40,920 bases of DNA from Acetobacter sp. (GTDB taxonomy: Bacteria > Pseudomonadota > Alphaproteobacteria > RF32 > CAG-239). Shown here piece by piece: positions 13,483 through 21,417 of the stretch (positions are counted from its first letter, which is position 1; the number at the start of each line of letters is the position of its first letter). A program made the translations under genes and the position numbers. The notes under the pieces were generated by a model. That model did no database searches. It saw only the letters and a list, made by a program, of their open reading frames with translations, and was not told the DNA's origin. The DNA is taken from contig JAMPED010000015.1 in assembly GCA_023665325.1 (NCBI GenBank), forward strand, positions 1 to 40,920, in the 5' to 3' direction.

Positions 13483-14361
13483 ATGTACCTAGCACCGTAT
13501 AAAATATTTGCATTGTCATCAAAGAAACGGCTATTAAACGTTGACGAACCAAACAGACCTGTAGGTATTTACGATGTCAAAAAAATGAAATACTTAGAAG
13601 CGTTAGGCTATACCGAAGACTTAGGTGGCGAAGGCTTGAGCGTTTCGATATTGCTTGGAACTGTTATCGGTAATACTAAATTGATATGTTTAGACCTGGA
13701 TGATTGCTTTACGCCAGACGGGAAGCTTGAAAAGGATACGGCAGATTTCCTGAAAGAATTCAAGCCGGAAGAGTATGAAGTCTCATCGTCGGGTGAAGGT
13801 ATTCACGTTTATATATTGACCAACTTGGACTTAAAAACGTTCATCGTGAAAGACCTTGAAGGCTGCAAGTCGTTCGAATGTTATACTAATAAAAGACATA
13901 TCGTTACGACATATTTTGACTTTGAGAATACAAACTTAGTAGTAGGCAAGCACGACAAATTTATAACCGATTTATATAATAGAGTTAATAATAAGCGAGA
14001 CGCGCTAATCCAAGATGTTAAAGCAGCTTTCTCTGGTGTGGAATGCAAGAATGATGCAGAGGTTAGGGGAGCTATATTCGGAAGAAAACCGGTTACGGAT
14101 ATGTTTACACTAAGAGGTTTAGGGTATAAGGATGGAAATCTTATCGAAATCATTGATACAAGTCCAGACAGCGTGGACCAATCTGCTCACGATGCTAAAC
14201 TCATTCGAAAACTTATGTACTACTGCCTTGATTTCGATGCTGCCTGGGAAATGGCAAAGAAAACAAACTATTACAAGGGTAAGGATAAAAGACACAAACT
14301 TAAGTTCGATAACCCTACATACAAAGAACGGACTAGAACTTTTATTGCGAGAGGTGGATGA
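13483..14361 (+). CDS. AEP-family primase-polymerase (PrimPol, NrS-1-like), candidate replicative polymerase
   Basis: 292 aa. The archaeo-eukaryotic primase core is clear: metal-binding LDLDD (D71, D73), nucleotide-binding SSSGEGIHVY with SGEGIH at 103-108, and the third acidic motif FECYTNKRHIVTT (E132). Residues about 233-292 (SAHDAKLIRKLMYYCLDFDA, then KLKFDNPTYKERTRTF) match the helical domain after the polymerase core in phage and plasmid PrimPols. The protein makes primers and could also extend DNA, as phage NrS-1 polymerase does; unlike NrS-1 it lacks a fused helicase, which is supplied by the gene at 7772. No other DNA polymerase is visible in the genome. AGAGG lies a rather long 12 nt upstream. 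Confidence 0.8.
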   Translation: MYLAPYKIFALSSKKRLLNVDEPNRPVGIYDVKKMKYLEALGYTEDLGGEGLSVSILLGTVIGNTKLICLDLDDCFTPDGKLEKDTADFLKEFKPEEYEVSSSGEGIHVYILTNLDLKTFIVKDLEGCKSFECYTNKRHIVTTYFDFENTNLVVGKHDKFITDLYNRVNNKRDALIQDVKAAFSGVECKNDAEVRGAIFGRKPVTDMFTLRGLGYKDGNLIEIIDTSPDSVDQSAHDAKLIRKLMYYCLDFDAAWEMAKKTNYYKGKDKRHKLKFDNPTYKERTRTFIARGG

Positions 14362-14362
14362 G

Positions 14363-14869
14363 ATGGACTGTTCAACAGTGTCAACGTTAATGAGATGTTA
14401 TTTCAGTGGGACTATAAGATTACAAGACAAAGACAATATTGTTTCACACCTAATAGTATGTAAGAAATGCAAGAAAGAGTATGCGGCTTACGCCAAGAAG
14501 ATTGGTGTCAAATTTAATCTAATAAGAGAAGTTCAGAAGATATATAACGCGTGCGAGGTGAGCGAGATGGAAGCAGAGAATATTAATAGATTAGTACAAG
14601 AGGGAGTTATCTCTGATAAGATTGTAGAGGGCAAGCATAAGTGGACTCAAGCAGCAAGAGAGAAAGATGTTGCAACTCTTTCAAATGTAAAATGCGTTAA
14701 TGACTTTTTCAAGGAAGAGATTTCGTACCAGAATACTACATCGGAAGAAAACATTGCAAGGTTTGGATGGTATAAAGTCGAAGAGATGTGCAAAACTGTA
14801 GATGCTCTCAATAACATATACAAGCTATCAGGCGGAAAGGAGATAGAAAGCGATGAGAAACTGGAATAA
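14363..14869 (+). CDS. Protein with N-terminal zinc anti-sigma (ZAS-like) motif (168 aa)
   Basis: The start at 14363 follows GAGGTGG; a longer open frame back to 14132 lies wholly inside PrimPol and is not used. The first 45 residues fit the putative zinc-finger of anti-sigma factors: C3, a helix, then H29-x3-C33-x2-C36 (VSHLIVCKKCKKEYAAY). The rest is helical and charged with no membrane span, so it would be a cytoplasmic factor. It could hold and release the sigma-like protein (9247). Alternatives are another zinc-binding adaptor or a terminase accessory. It sits between PrimPol and the HAD gene. Confidence 0.5.
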   Translation: MDCSTVSTLMRCYFSGTIRLQDKDNIVSHLIVCKKCKKEYAAYAKKIGVKFNLIREVQKIYNACEVSEMEAENINRLVQEGVISDKIVEGKHKWTQAAREKDVATLSNVKCVNDFFKEEISYQNTTSEENIARFGWYKVEEMCKTVDALNNIYKLSGGKEIESDEKLE

Positions 14870-15335
14870 GCAATATAACATTATCTTTTGCGATATTGAC
14901 TCAACCTTAGTTTACGGCTTTTGGACCCAATTAATGCATCATAGCTGGAACATTCTGCACAGTGATAAGTTTTCCGCAATACTTATGTACCTGCAAGAGA
15001 AGTTCAATCTATTCAAAGTTAATAAAACATTGCAGTACATTTTAATGAACTACTACGGAAAGATAGTATTCATCACCGTTAGAAAACATAGCCCATCAAC
15101 TCGTAAGATGCTAGAAAAGATACTACCGGGAAAAGTTTTCGAGCTCAATGAATTAGCTACAGATGATGCTGCCAATCAAAAACTATTTGTGGCAATGGAT
15201 AAAATGTTTGACGAAAGACTAGAGAACCACGAAGTTTGTATGATTGATGATAGCGACAGCGTGCGCGAAGCTTTCCGTTGTATGGAGATTGATGCATTCA
15301 ACCCTACAGTAATGTACGAGGAGTTTATAGCATAG
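14853..15335 (+). CDS. HAD-superfamily phosphatase (160 aa)
   Basis: HAD motif I is FCDIDSTLV (nucleophile D14, acid D16), motif II is VFITVRKHSPST, and motif IV is CMIDDSDSVREAF. The small helical cap lies between motifs I and II. Phage HAD enzymes include 5'(3')-deoxyribonucleotidases and the 3'-phosphatase domain of polynucleotide kinase; no kinase domain is present here. AAGGAG lies about 10 nt upstream within the end of the previous gene. Substrate probably a nucleotide or nucleic-acid end. Confidence 0.7.
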   Translation: MRNWNKQYNIIFCDIDSTLVYGFWTQLMHHSWNILHSDKFSAILMYLQEKFNLFKVNKTLQYILMNYYGKIVFITVRKHSPSTRKMLEKILPGKVFELNELATDDAANQKLFVAMDKMFDERLENHEVCMIDDSDSVREAFRCMEIDAFNPTVMYEEFIA

Positions 15336-16673
15336 ATGGTTAAGCGTACAGAATACTCTCTATTACCAGCACAGGGCAAATTCTTATTTGATACCATTGA
15401 CGAACGCCTCAAGAACGAGGGTGAGGAGTTTTTAGATGTATCCTGCTATCAAGGCGGATTTGGTTCAGGTAAGACCTTCTGTGGTTCTTTGCGTGGATTG
15501 CTATACGCTCTAACTTGGGATGGTTGTAAGGGGCTTGTTGGTGCAATATCTCAAGACCTACTAGACGGTACGACCAAAGTCAAGTATATCGAACACCTGG
15601 AAAATATGGGGATGAAACAGGATGAGCATTGGTGGCTGATTGAAAAAGGTAATACCATAAAGCTCAAAAACGGGTCCACCATTAAGTTTAAAACTCTTTC
15701 AGATTGGCATCAATTCCGTTCGTATGAATTCACCTGGATAGAAATAGAAGAAGCTTCATTGGTTCAGGAAAGAGCTTTCTTAGAATTAATAGCCCGTGTT
15801 CGTGAACAGAAAAAGAGCCATTGGAAGAACTACTTCCGTAGCATATTCCTACATACAAACCCTGGCGGAGCTAGAGGTTGGATATATAAATACTTTACAA
15901 ACAAAGATACCAAAATCGATGATTACAGAATTATAATTGCAGCTACGAGAGAAAATAAACACCTGGGTCAATCATACGAAGAAACGCTTCGTAAGTTGTA
16001 CGGAGCTGATGACACTACTGAATTACTAATGGGTGTCGATGTCGACAACGATAATGCAGTAGCATTCCCATTGTTTACCGCAATGAATACAGTTGATGAG
16101 ATTGCATTCAACCCAGATTATCCTCTAATCCTTTCTTGCGACTTTAACTACAACCCTATGTGTTGGTACATAATGCAAGAGGTTAACGGTGTATGGTATG
16201 TGCTAGAAGAACTCATTCATAGCAACGTTACGACAAGACAGATGTGTGATAAAATCCTTGCTAATATTGAACAGTACGGAGTGCGTAAGTTCCTGATTAT
16301 GGGTGACGCTCACGGTAGGGATAAGAAAACTAACGGTTCGGATTACGGGATAATGTTACCATTCTTCTCTAGTAGAGGTTTTGATGTAACGTTAAGAGTT
16401 GGCAAGTACAACCCGTTAATCAAAGAGAGATTAGCTCTTCTCCGTGGAGCTATCTGTAACGGTCTTATGGAACGTAGGCTATTCGTGGCTAAGTCCTGTA
16501 CGAGACTGTTATACAATTTTGACCAATGTCGCATCAACCTGGCTAACGGTGGTTTAAAAGCTCCTACAGACAAGGAAATACAGGATGATATAAATAAGCT
16601 ATATTTAATCCACCCTATAGATGCGATATCATATCCAATATGGTTTACTCAAGCGATGAAAGACATTGAGTAA
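15336..16673 (+). CDS. terL: Terminase large subunit
   Basis: 445 aa. The N-terminal ATPase has Walker A YQGGFGSGKT (K46, T47), Walker B FTWIEIEEA (about 132-140) and coupling motif HTNPGG. The C-terminal RNase H-like nuclease shows its acidic residues in ILSCDFNYNP and IMGDAHGRD. It pumps DNA into the prohead and cuts it. It begins directly after the HAD gene stop with no clear site and is the last gene before P3. The packaging type (cos, pac or terminal repeat) cannot be told from this sequence alone. Confidence 0.95.
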   Translation: MVKRTEYSLLPAQGKFLFDTIDERLKNEGEEFLDVSCYQGGFGSGKTFCGSLRGLLYALTWDGCKGLVGAISQDLLDGTTKVKYIEHLENMGMKQDEHWWLIEKGNTIKLKNGSTIKFKTLSDWHQFRSYEFTWIEIEEASLVQERAFLELIARVREQKKSHWKNYFRSIFLHTNPGGARGWIYKYFTNKDTKIDDYRIIIAATRENKHLGQSYEETLRKLYGADDTTELLMGVDVDNDNAVAFPLFTAMNTVDEIAFNPDYPLILSCDFNYNPMCWYIMQEVNGVWYVLEELIHSNVTTRQMCDKILANIEQYGVRKFLIMGDAHGRDKKTNGSDYGIMLPFFSSRGFDVTLRVGKYNPLIKERLALLRGAICNGLMERRLFVAKSCTRLLYNFDQCRINLANGGLKAPTDKEIQDDINKLYLIHPIDAISYPIWFTQAMKDIE

Positions 16674-16677
16674 AGAA

Positions 16678-16730
16678 TTGTAACAAAATGGATAGTTTAC
16701 TGATACTTAACTAAAATAATAAGGTATAAT
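16678..16730 (+). promoter_or_regulatory. Promoter P3 (tandem-box type), head genes
   Basis: TTGTAA (16678-16683, extended TTGTAACAAAAT exactly as in P2), CTGATA (16700-16705) and TATAAT (16725-16730), spacer 19 bp, followed by ATTGATATAGATA. The P3 leader to the portal ATG is about 37 nt. Confidence 0.75.
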
Positions 16731-16774
16731 ATTGATATAGATATTTATACCTAATAAAGGAATAAAATAATAAA

Positions 16775-18571
16775 ATGCAAGACGAAACAACTACACTGAA
16801 AATGGAATGGTATGACCTCAAAAAATATAAGGATGAGGTAGCTAGTTTTGTAAGAAGAAAAAGAGCAGACTTAAACGTAACCTCTAAAATGAGAGAAACT
16901 TATTTAAAGTTATACAAGTCTGTATATCCTGGTGCGGTTATGTCCGATAAGGAACGTTTTACACACGCTCAGGAAATGTTTAAAGTTTACAGAGCTGCAT
17001 TGATTGAAAGTTCATTGTCCGGTTATTCTGCATTATTAGAAATGGATGGAGAAGACGGATACAGTACATTGAAAGTTCCAGCGCTTAAGAGAGTTATGAC
17101 TAAACAATTCAAAGGTATGTCATTACTAGAAAGACTATCTGCTGAGACTTTAGACGACTGGATACTTAAGGGTGAAGCTGTAAGCTTTATCAAGCTAAAA
17201 GAAGAAAAAGAAGAGTATCGTATTAAACAAACCGTTGAAGATGCTGAGACGGGTGAACCTGTTATGCGCTTTACGATGAAAGAAGGGGTTACATATCGCA
17301 AGTTGGATATCCAACGCATAGACCCATTAGATTTCTATGTCGATGCTCTTGATTATCAAGCAGACCCAAGAGGATGCGCAAAGATTATTCGCTCGTGGAT
17401 ATCTGGCAAGGAATTATTAACTTCCAATGCATATCCAATGATGAGTGCTGAGGATAAGAAACTTATAGTAGAAAGTATTAGAAATGGTACTACCTATACA
17501 CCATATTCTAATTACGGAACGAGAACTCTTGACTCCGATAGTTCAAGAACGGAAAACAAAAACCTTGAAGTATTAACATATTACGGGGATTATATCACCT
17601 CTGATGGCAAGGTTCTTTGTAATATCAAAGCTGTAGTTATCAATAATAAGATTGCAGACCTTAGATACAATTCAGTAAATACAAACAGAATTATCTATGC
17701 AGGATATAAGATTGACGACCAAACTCATAGAAGTATTGCTCCGTTAACTTCATCAGAAGTAATTAACACATTGGTCAATAGAGTTACTGATATGTTTATT
17801 CAAAACTTGGATGACGTATCAAATCCAATCTTGCTTGTGCAAAAGGGTACGATAACCCTACCTCAGGCGCAGACTGCTAGAGATAAAAGATTTATGGAAT
17901 ACAATCAGGTTGACACTCCACCTAACTACTTGCAAACACCAATGGCTGCGCAAACTGGTTTGCCATTAATTGAAATGGTATTACAGCAAAATAAGAATAC
18001 CTTAGGTTTAAACCAATATATTGCAGGTGATACAGGTGGTGTTGTTAGAACAGCGAGAGAAAGCTCCATCTTATTCCAAAAGGCTAACGCAAGAATGCGG
18101 GTTGAAACAGATGTATTCTCGTATAACTTTATGCTTAGATTATTTGTAGCGTTCTATGCATTCAACAGGGAGTTGGCATTGGCTGCTGGAACACCGTTAG
18201 ATGAAATATATTCAGACCCTAGGTTGAAAATATCTATTTCAACAAACGCTTCAAGAGCGGATAAAGAAGGTGAGTTGAACAAGCTCCTTGAAATCTTGAG
18301 TATGCCAATAGGTCAAATGATATTCTCTAACTTGACCCCAGAACAGATTATATTAGCCGTACGATATTTAATGGCTAAGGCAGAGCTATCCGACGCAGAC
18401 AACTTATTAGGACTACAAGATAACGTAGATGAACGTATCCCAATAGATGGTTTTGGCGTCTTTGATGCAGCAAATCCACCACCGCAGGAACAACCTCCAA
18501 CGCAAGAAGGTGTACCACCGGAAATTCCGCAGGACGTTCCAATTAACCAACAATTACCACAACAAATGTAA
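16775..18571 (+). CDS. Portal (head-tail connector) protein
   Basis: 598 aa. It follows TerL and precedes scaffold and capsid, the standard portal place. The sequence shows portal-like features: an alpha/beta wing region, a long helical stretch with RVTDMFIQNLDDVSNPILLV and GLNQYIAGDTGGVVRTARES (about residues 415-435) and a Pro/Gln-rich tail (residues about 565-598) that may protrude into the capsid. Twelve copies would form the DNA entry ring at one vertex. Size is nearer that of podovirus portals than of HK97-type ones. Confidence 0.85.
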   Translation: MQDETTTLKMEWYDLKKYKDEVASFVRRKRADLNVTSKMRETYLKLYKSVYPGAVMSDKERFTHAQEMFKVYRAALIESSLSGYSALLEMDGEDGYSTLKVPALKRVMTKQFKGMSLLERLSAETLDDWILKGEAVSFIKLKEEKEEYRIKQTVEDAETGEPVMRFTMKEGVTYRKLDIQRIDPLDFYVDALDYQADPRGCAKIIRSWISGKELLTSNAYPMMSAEDKKLIVESIRNGTTYTPYSNYGTRTLDSDSSRTENKNLEVLTYYGDYITSDGKVLCNIKAVVINNKIADLRYNSVNTNRIIYAGYKIDDQTHRSIAPLTSSEVINTLVNRVTDMFIQNLDDVSNPILLVQKGTITLPQAQTARDKRFMEYNQVDTPPNYLQTPMAAQTGLPLIEMVLQQNKNTLGLNQYIAGDTGGVVRTARESSILFQKANARMRVETDVFSYNFMLRLFVAFYAFNRELALAAGTPLDEIYSDPRLKISISTNASRADKEGELNKLLEILSMPIGQMIFSNLTPEQIILAVRYLMAKAELSDADNLLGLQDNVDERIPIDGFGVFDAANPPPQEQPPTQEGVPPEIPQDVPINQQLPQQM

Positions 18572-18606
18572 TATATAAAATACTTTAAAATGGAGAATTT
18601 AAACAG

Positions 18607-19689
18607 ATGGATGAATTAAACAAAGAGCAACTAGAAGAAAAAGTTGAAGAGGTTGTTGAAGTAGAAGAGAAAGTTGAGGATGCACCTCCTGCTGCTACAG
18701 AAGAAACAACCGAGCCACCCAGCGAGCCTGAGGTCGCAGCAACTGAGGAGCCTCCAGTGGAGGGCGAACCAGAGAAGACAGATGAAACACCTACAGAGGA
18801 AATTAAGGAAGGCACTGAGGGAGAAGAACCCGCAGAAGATATTGAGGTTACTGAACCTGAACAATCTGTAGATATTGAAAAGATTAAAGCAGAAATCGAA
18901 GAGGAAAAAGCAATCCTTGCCGAAGAGAAAGCTATCATTGAATTTGAACGTAAAGCGAAAGCAGATGAAATTCAGTTAGCTAATACAGAAGCGGCTATTG
19001 CAGACGCGCTCGCTCGTTCATTCAAAGACCTTGGTATTGACACTGAGAAAACATTGGATGAAATCCGTAAGGAAGACCCAGAGAAAGCATTCCGTGCGCA
19101 ACAATTAATTATGGAAGCGCAGCGTACTCACGAGGCTGTTGTAAACGCACAGCATCAAGCTGCTAGAGCTAGATTGCAAGATTTAGTATTTACTAAGGCA
19201 TCAAGACTTCTTGAAAAGTTCGGCTTGTCAAAAGAAGAAACGCCAGTAGTTGCTGAGACTTTTGTTAATATCATTAACGAAGTAGGTATCAAAAACTTGG
19301 ATGATGACCTGGTTGCTAAAGTTGAATTGGCTGTAGGTAGAGCGAAGCTTATTGTGCCAAAGGTTGAGAAGGCTGTAGAACAAGTAAAAGAAATTGCCGA
19401 AGATGTAAAAGATACAGTGAATGAATTAATGACACCAGCTCCAGAGGAGGAGCCACCAGTTGTACACACAGAGGAGCCAAAGATTGAATTGGATGAATTC
19501 AAAGAAGGCGCTACAATCGGTCAAACCAAAGCAGAAAAAAGCTCCGATGGTATCTTAGCTGAATTGGCTAGTATTACAGACCCACGCAAGCGCGTAGCGT
19601 TCTACAAAGAAAACTTTGCATTAATCGAAAAGGCAATGCGTACTCACTCTCCTGCTGTGGATAGAGGTTCAATTAAATATGGCAAGTAA
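18607..19689 (+). CDS. Capsid scaffolding protein
   Basis: 360 aa. The first 110 residues are strongly acidic and Pro/Thr/Glu-rich (EEVVEVEEKVED style), followed by a long coiled coil (EEEKAILAEEKAIIEFERKA, residues about 95-130) and a helix-rich C-terminus ending HSPAVDRGSIKYGK. Acidic, helical, placed between portal and capsid: this matches scaffolds of podoviruses, which guide prohead assembly and leave before DNA fills it. No protease gene was seen. Confidence 0.8.
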   Translation: MDELNKEQLEEKVEEVVEVEEKVEDAPPAATEETTEPPSEPEVAATEEPPVEGEPEKTDETPTEEIKEGTEGEEPAEDIEVTEPEQSVDIEKIKAEIEEEKAILAEEKAIIEFERKAKADEIQLANTEAAIADALARSFKDLGIDTEKTLDEIRKEDPEKAFRAQQLIMEAQRTHEAVVNAQHQAARARLQDLVFTKASRLLEKFGLSKEETPVVAETFVNIINEVGIKNLDDDLVAKVELAVGRAKLIVPKVEKAVEQVKEIAEDVKDTVNELMTPAPEEEPPVVHTEEPKIELDEFKEGATIGQTKAEKSSDGILAELASITDPRKRVAFYKENFALIEKAMRTHSPAVDRGSIKYGK

Positions 19690-19987
19690 GAATAAATTTA
19701 CAACATTCATTAAGAAACTTGGAAAGTCTATTGGCATTGCAATCAAGGATGAGATAGACGAAATAAAAGAACTCGTCCCTACGGAAGAGGACTATCAGCA
19801 AGGCGAGAAAATCGCAGTAGTAGCGGCAGCAGCTATGGCATCTATGGGGGTGCCAGTAGCAGCTCTCGGTACGAAGATTATGGCAAAAGCGTTTGCCTAT
19901 GGTATAAGAGATATGAAAGATGGTATTGAAGATAACGACAAGTTAATCGTTGCCCGTATCATTAACGAACTAAAAAATCCCCAGTAG
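19679..19987 (+). CDS. Small head-module protein with hydrophobic centre (102 aa)
   Basis: Overlaps the scaffold end by 11 nt. Basic N-terminal helix (MASKNKFTTFIKKLGKSIGI), an acidic stretch, then an Ala/Met/Val-rich segment (EKIAVVAAAAMASMGVPVAAL, residues about 43-63) that could be membrane-inserting or buried. Possible roles: head completion, ejection or membrane protein. No family recognised. Confidence 0.55.
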   Translation: MASKNKFTTFIKKLGKSIGIAIKDEIDEIKELVPTEEDYQQGEKIAVVAAAAMASMGVPVAALGTKIMAKAFAYGIRDMKDGIEDNDKLIVARIINELKNPQ

Positions 19988-20228
19988 AAATGGGATTTAA
20001 TATACGCGAACTATAAGATTACAATAGGGCTGATGTTTCAGTCACACAGTCGGATGGCTTTGAGCAGGTCTATTACTCAATATCTAATATCAGTTGGCAG
20101 AGTGGGAAGAAAAATATACTCCCGGTACTTTGGATTAGATGTAGGTCGAATTGAGCGGTCTTATAGGGGAACAAAGCAAGTGTGCAAACAGTGTTACAAC
20201 AGATAAACAAAACAAAGGTAGGTATTAA
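19988..20228 (+). promoter_or_regulatory. Long untranslated leader of the capsid gene
   Basis: 241 nt with no long reading frame, in a genome where genes otherwise abut. A short stem GGGA/TCCC surrounds an A-rich loop near 20103-20121. CAGTTGGCAGAG (20089-20100) and GGTCGAAT (20143-20150) resemble tRNA D- and T-arm sequences but no cloverleaf forms. It most likely regulates capsid translation or mRNA stability; this is inference. GGTAGG precedes the capsid ATG. Confidence 0.35.
20033..20206 (+). CDS. Possible Arg-rich microprotein with CxxC (57 aa)
   Basis: Open frame starting MFQSHSRMALSRSITQ and ending KQVCKQCYNR, with about ten arginines. No good ribosome binding site; it uses CGG codons that are rare in the surrounding genes, which argues against translation. 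Listed because the leader would otherwise be empty; it may be a chance frame. Confidence 0.2.
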   Translation: MFQSHSRMALSRSITQYLISVGRVGRKIYSRYFGLDVGRIERSYRGTKQVCKQCYNR

Positions 20229-21242
20229 ATGGGTATTTCTCAAGATGGAACAAGAGACGATTACGGTATAGCTCTCGCATCCAAGATGCAACTAATCCTT
20301 CGTCAACCAACATCAGATATGACAACTTTCTTGACAAACGAAGATTATCAAGGTGACTTCTTCACAATTGGTGATACAGTTAAGATTGTTAAACCAGACC
20401 CTAACTCTGTAACTGTTGAAATCGGTGAGAAGAACTGCAAACGTCCTGAACTCAGAGAACTTGACTTCTCTTCTATGACAATGAAGATTGACAAATCAAT
20501 GAAGTACGCCTTCAAGATTTGCGATATTCAAGAGGCAGAAGGTAGATGGAACTACGAGTCTGGCGCTCACGATTTGGCAGCACAGAATATGCGTATCAAA
20601 CACAACTTGGCAACTGCTAACTTGGTAATCAACGATACGAAAATCCCGAGAATTGGTACACCTGCGGCGCCTATCACAGTCAATGGCGACACATTCTACT
20701 CTAAAGTATTGGTGGGTGCATATACTCACTTGAGAGCGAATGGTGCTATTTCTGCTGATGGTAGATATACGTTCGGTTCTAACCCAGAAGAACAACACAG
20801 AACTCGTGCAGCTATCTTCCTTCCACAAGAAGGTCTTGGCTTGCTCTTGACTTCTAAATGGGTAACCGACCGTCCAACCGCTGATGCGGATGACGTATTG
20901 AGAACTGCTGGATACAAAGAAGTTCTTGGTATGTCAATCGAATTTGAACCATCTCTGTCTACAGTGGCAGCAGACCACGTTCAAATCGATAATGCAGGCA
21001 CCCTCGAGGATATGCCAGCAGGCGTGTTCGCAGTTGTAGTTGGTACTAACAACACCGTAACTAGAGCGGGCAAAGTCCTTAAACCAGACGTAATCCGTGA
21101 TAGAGAGGAATATGCAGATGACTACTACGGTCTTGAAATCTTTGGTGAACAAGTCGTATCACCAAACTCTTGCGTAGTTGCATTCTGTAAATTGGAAGAG
21201 GACCAAGGTCCAGCATCTCCAGTTGTGCCAGCTAACGGCTAG
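20229..21242 (+). CDS. Major capsid protein
   Basis: 337 aa, soluble, mixed beta/alpha with a long helix-poor core, no signal, no Cys clusters. Placed right after scaffold, preceded by a long leader and followed by terminator T3, as for the most abundant structural protein. Segments such as FFTIGDTVKIVKPDPNSV and MKIDKSMKYAFKICDIQEAE resemble the beta-hinge and P-domain strands of HK97-fold coats of podoviruses. Codon use (AAC, GGT, CGT, TCT enriched) is smoother than in its neighbours, consistent with high expression. Confidence 0.85.
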   Translation: MGISQDGTRDDYGIALASKMQLILRQPTSDMTTFLTNEDYQGDFFTIGDTVKIVKPDPNSVTVEIGEKNCKRPELRELDFSSMTMKIDKSMKYAFKICDIQEAEGRWNYESGAHDLAAQNMRIKHNLATANLVINDTKIPRIGTPAAPITVNGDTFYSKVLVGAYTHLRANGAISADGRYTFGSNPEEQHRTRAAIFLPQEGLGLLLTSKWVTDRPTADADDVLRTAGYKEVLGMSIEFEPSLSTVAADHVQIDNAGTLEDMPAGVFAVVVGTNNTVTRAGKVLKPDVIRDREEYADDYYGLEIFGEQVVSPNSCVVAFCKLEEDQGPASPVVPANG

Positions 21243-21266
21243 TCGCAAACTGTAAAAGATATATTG

Positions 21267-21320
21267 AAGAGGGGTGAGGGTTATTTGGTGATTTCGTCCC
21301 GTCTACATCCCCTCTTTGTA
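21267..21320 (+). terminator. T3: terminator after the capsid gene, possible pseudoknot
   Basis: AAGAGGGG (21267-21274) pairs with CCCCTCTT (21309-21316), extended by TG/CA, followed by TGTATATC. Loop bases GGTGATTTC (21287-21295) are perfectly complementary to GAAATCACC (21370-21378) downstream, so an alternative or pseudoknotted fold is possible. It likely sets the capsid to tail transcript ratio. Confidence 0.6.
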
Positions 21321-21417
21321 TATCTCGTATAAAACATATATGGCTTTAGAATATCTTAAATTTAACTCTGAAATCACCGCTTTTCTTTTGTTAATATAAA
21401 ATGGAATAATTACATAA

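Noticed and set aside
14132..14362. Upstream extension of the ZAS-motif gene inside PrimPol
   Set aside because: It lies wholly within PrimPol in another frame; the ATG at 14363 has GAGGTGG directly upstream and begins with the zinc motif.
20080..20155. A tRNA gene in the capsid leader
   Set aside because: The CAGTTGGCAGAG and GGTCGAAT sequences resemble tRNA arms, but the D and T stems do not pair and no acceptor stem or 7-nt anticodon loop can be drawn.
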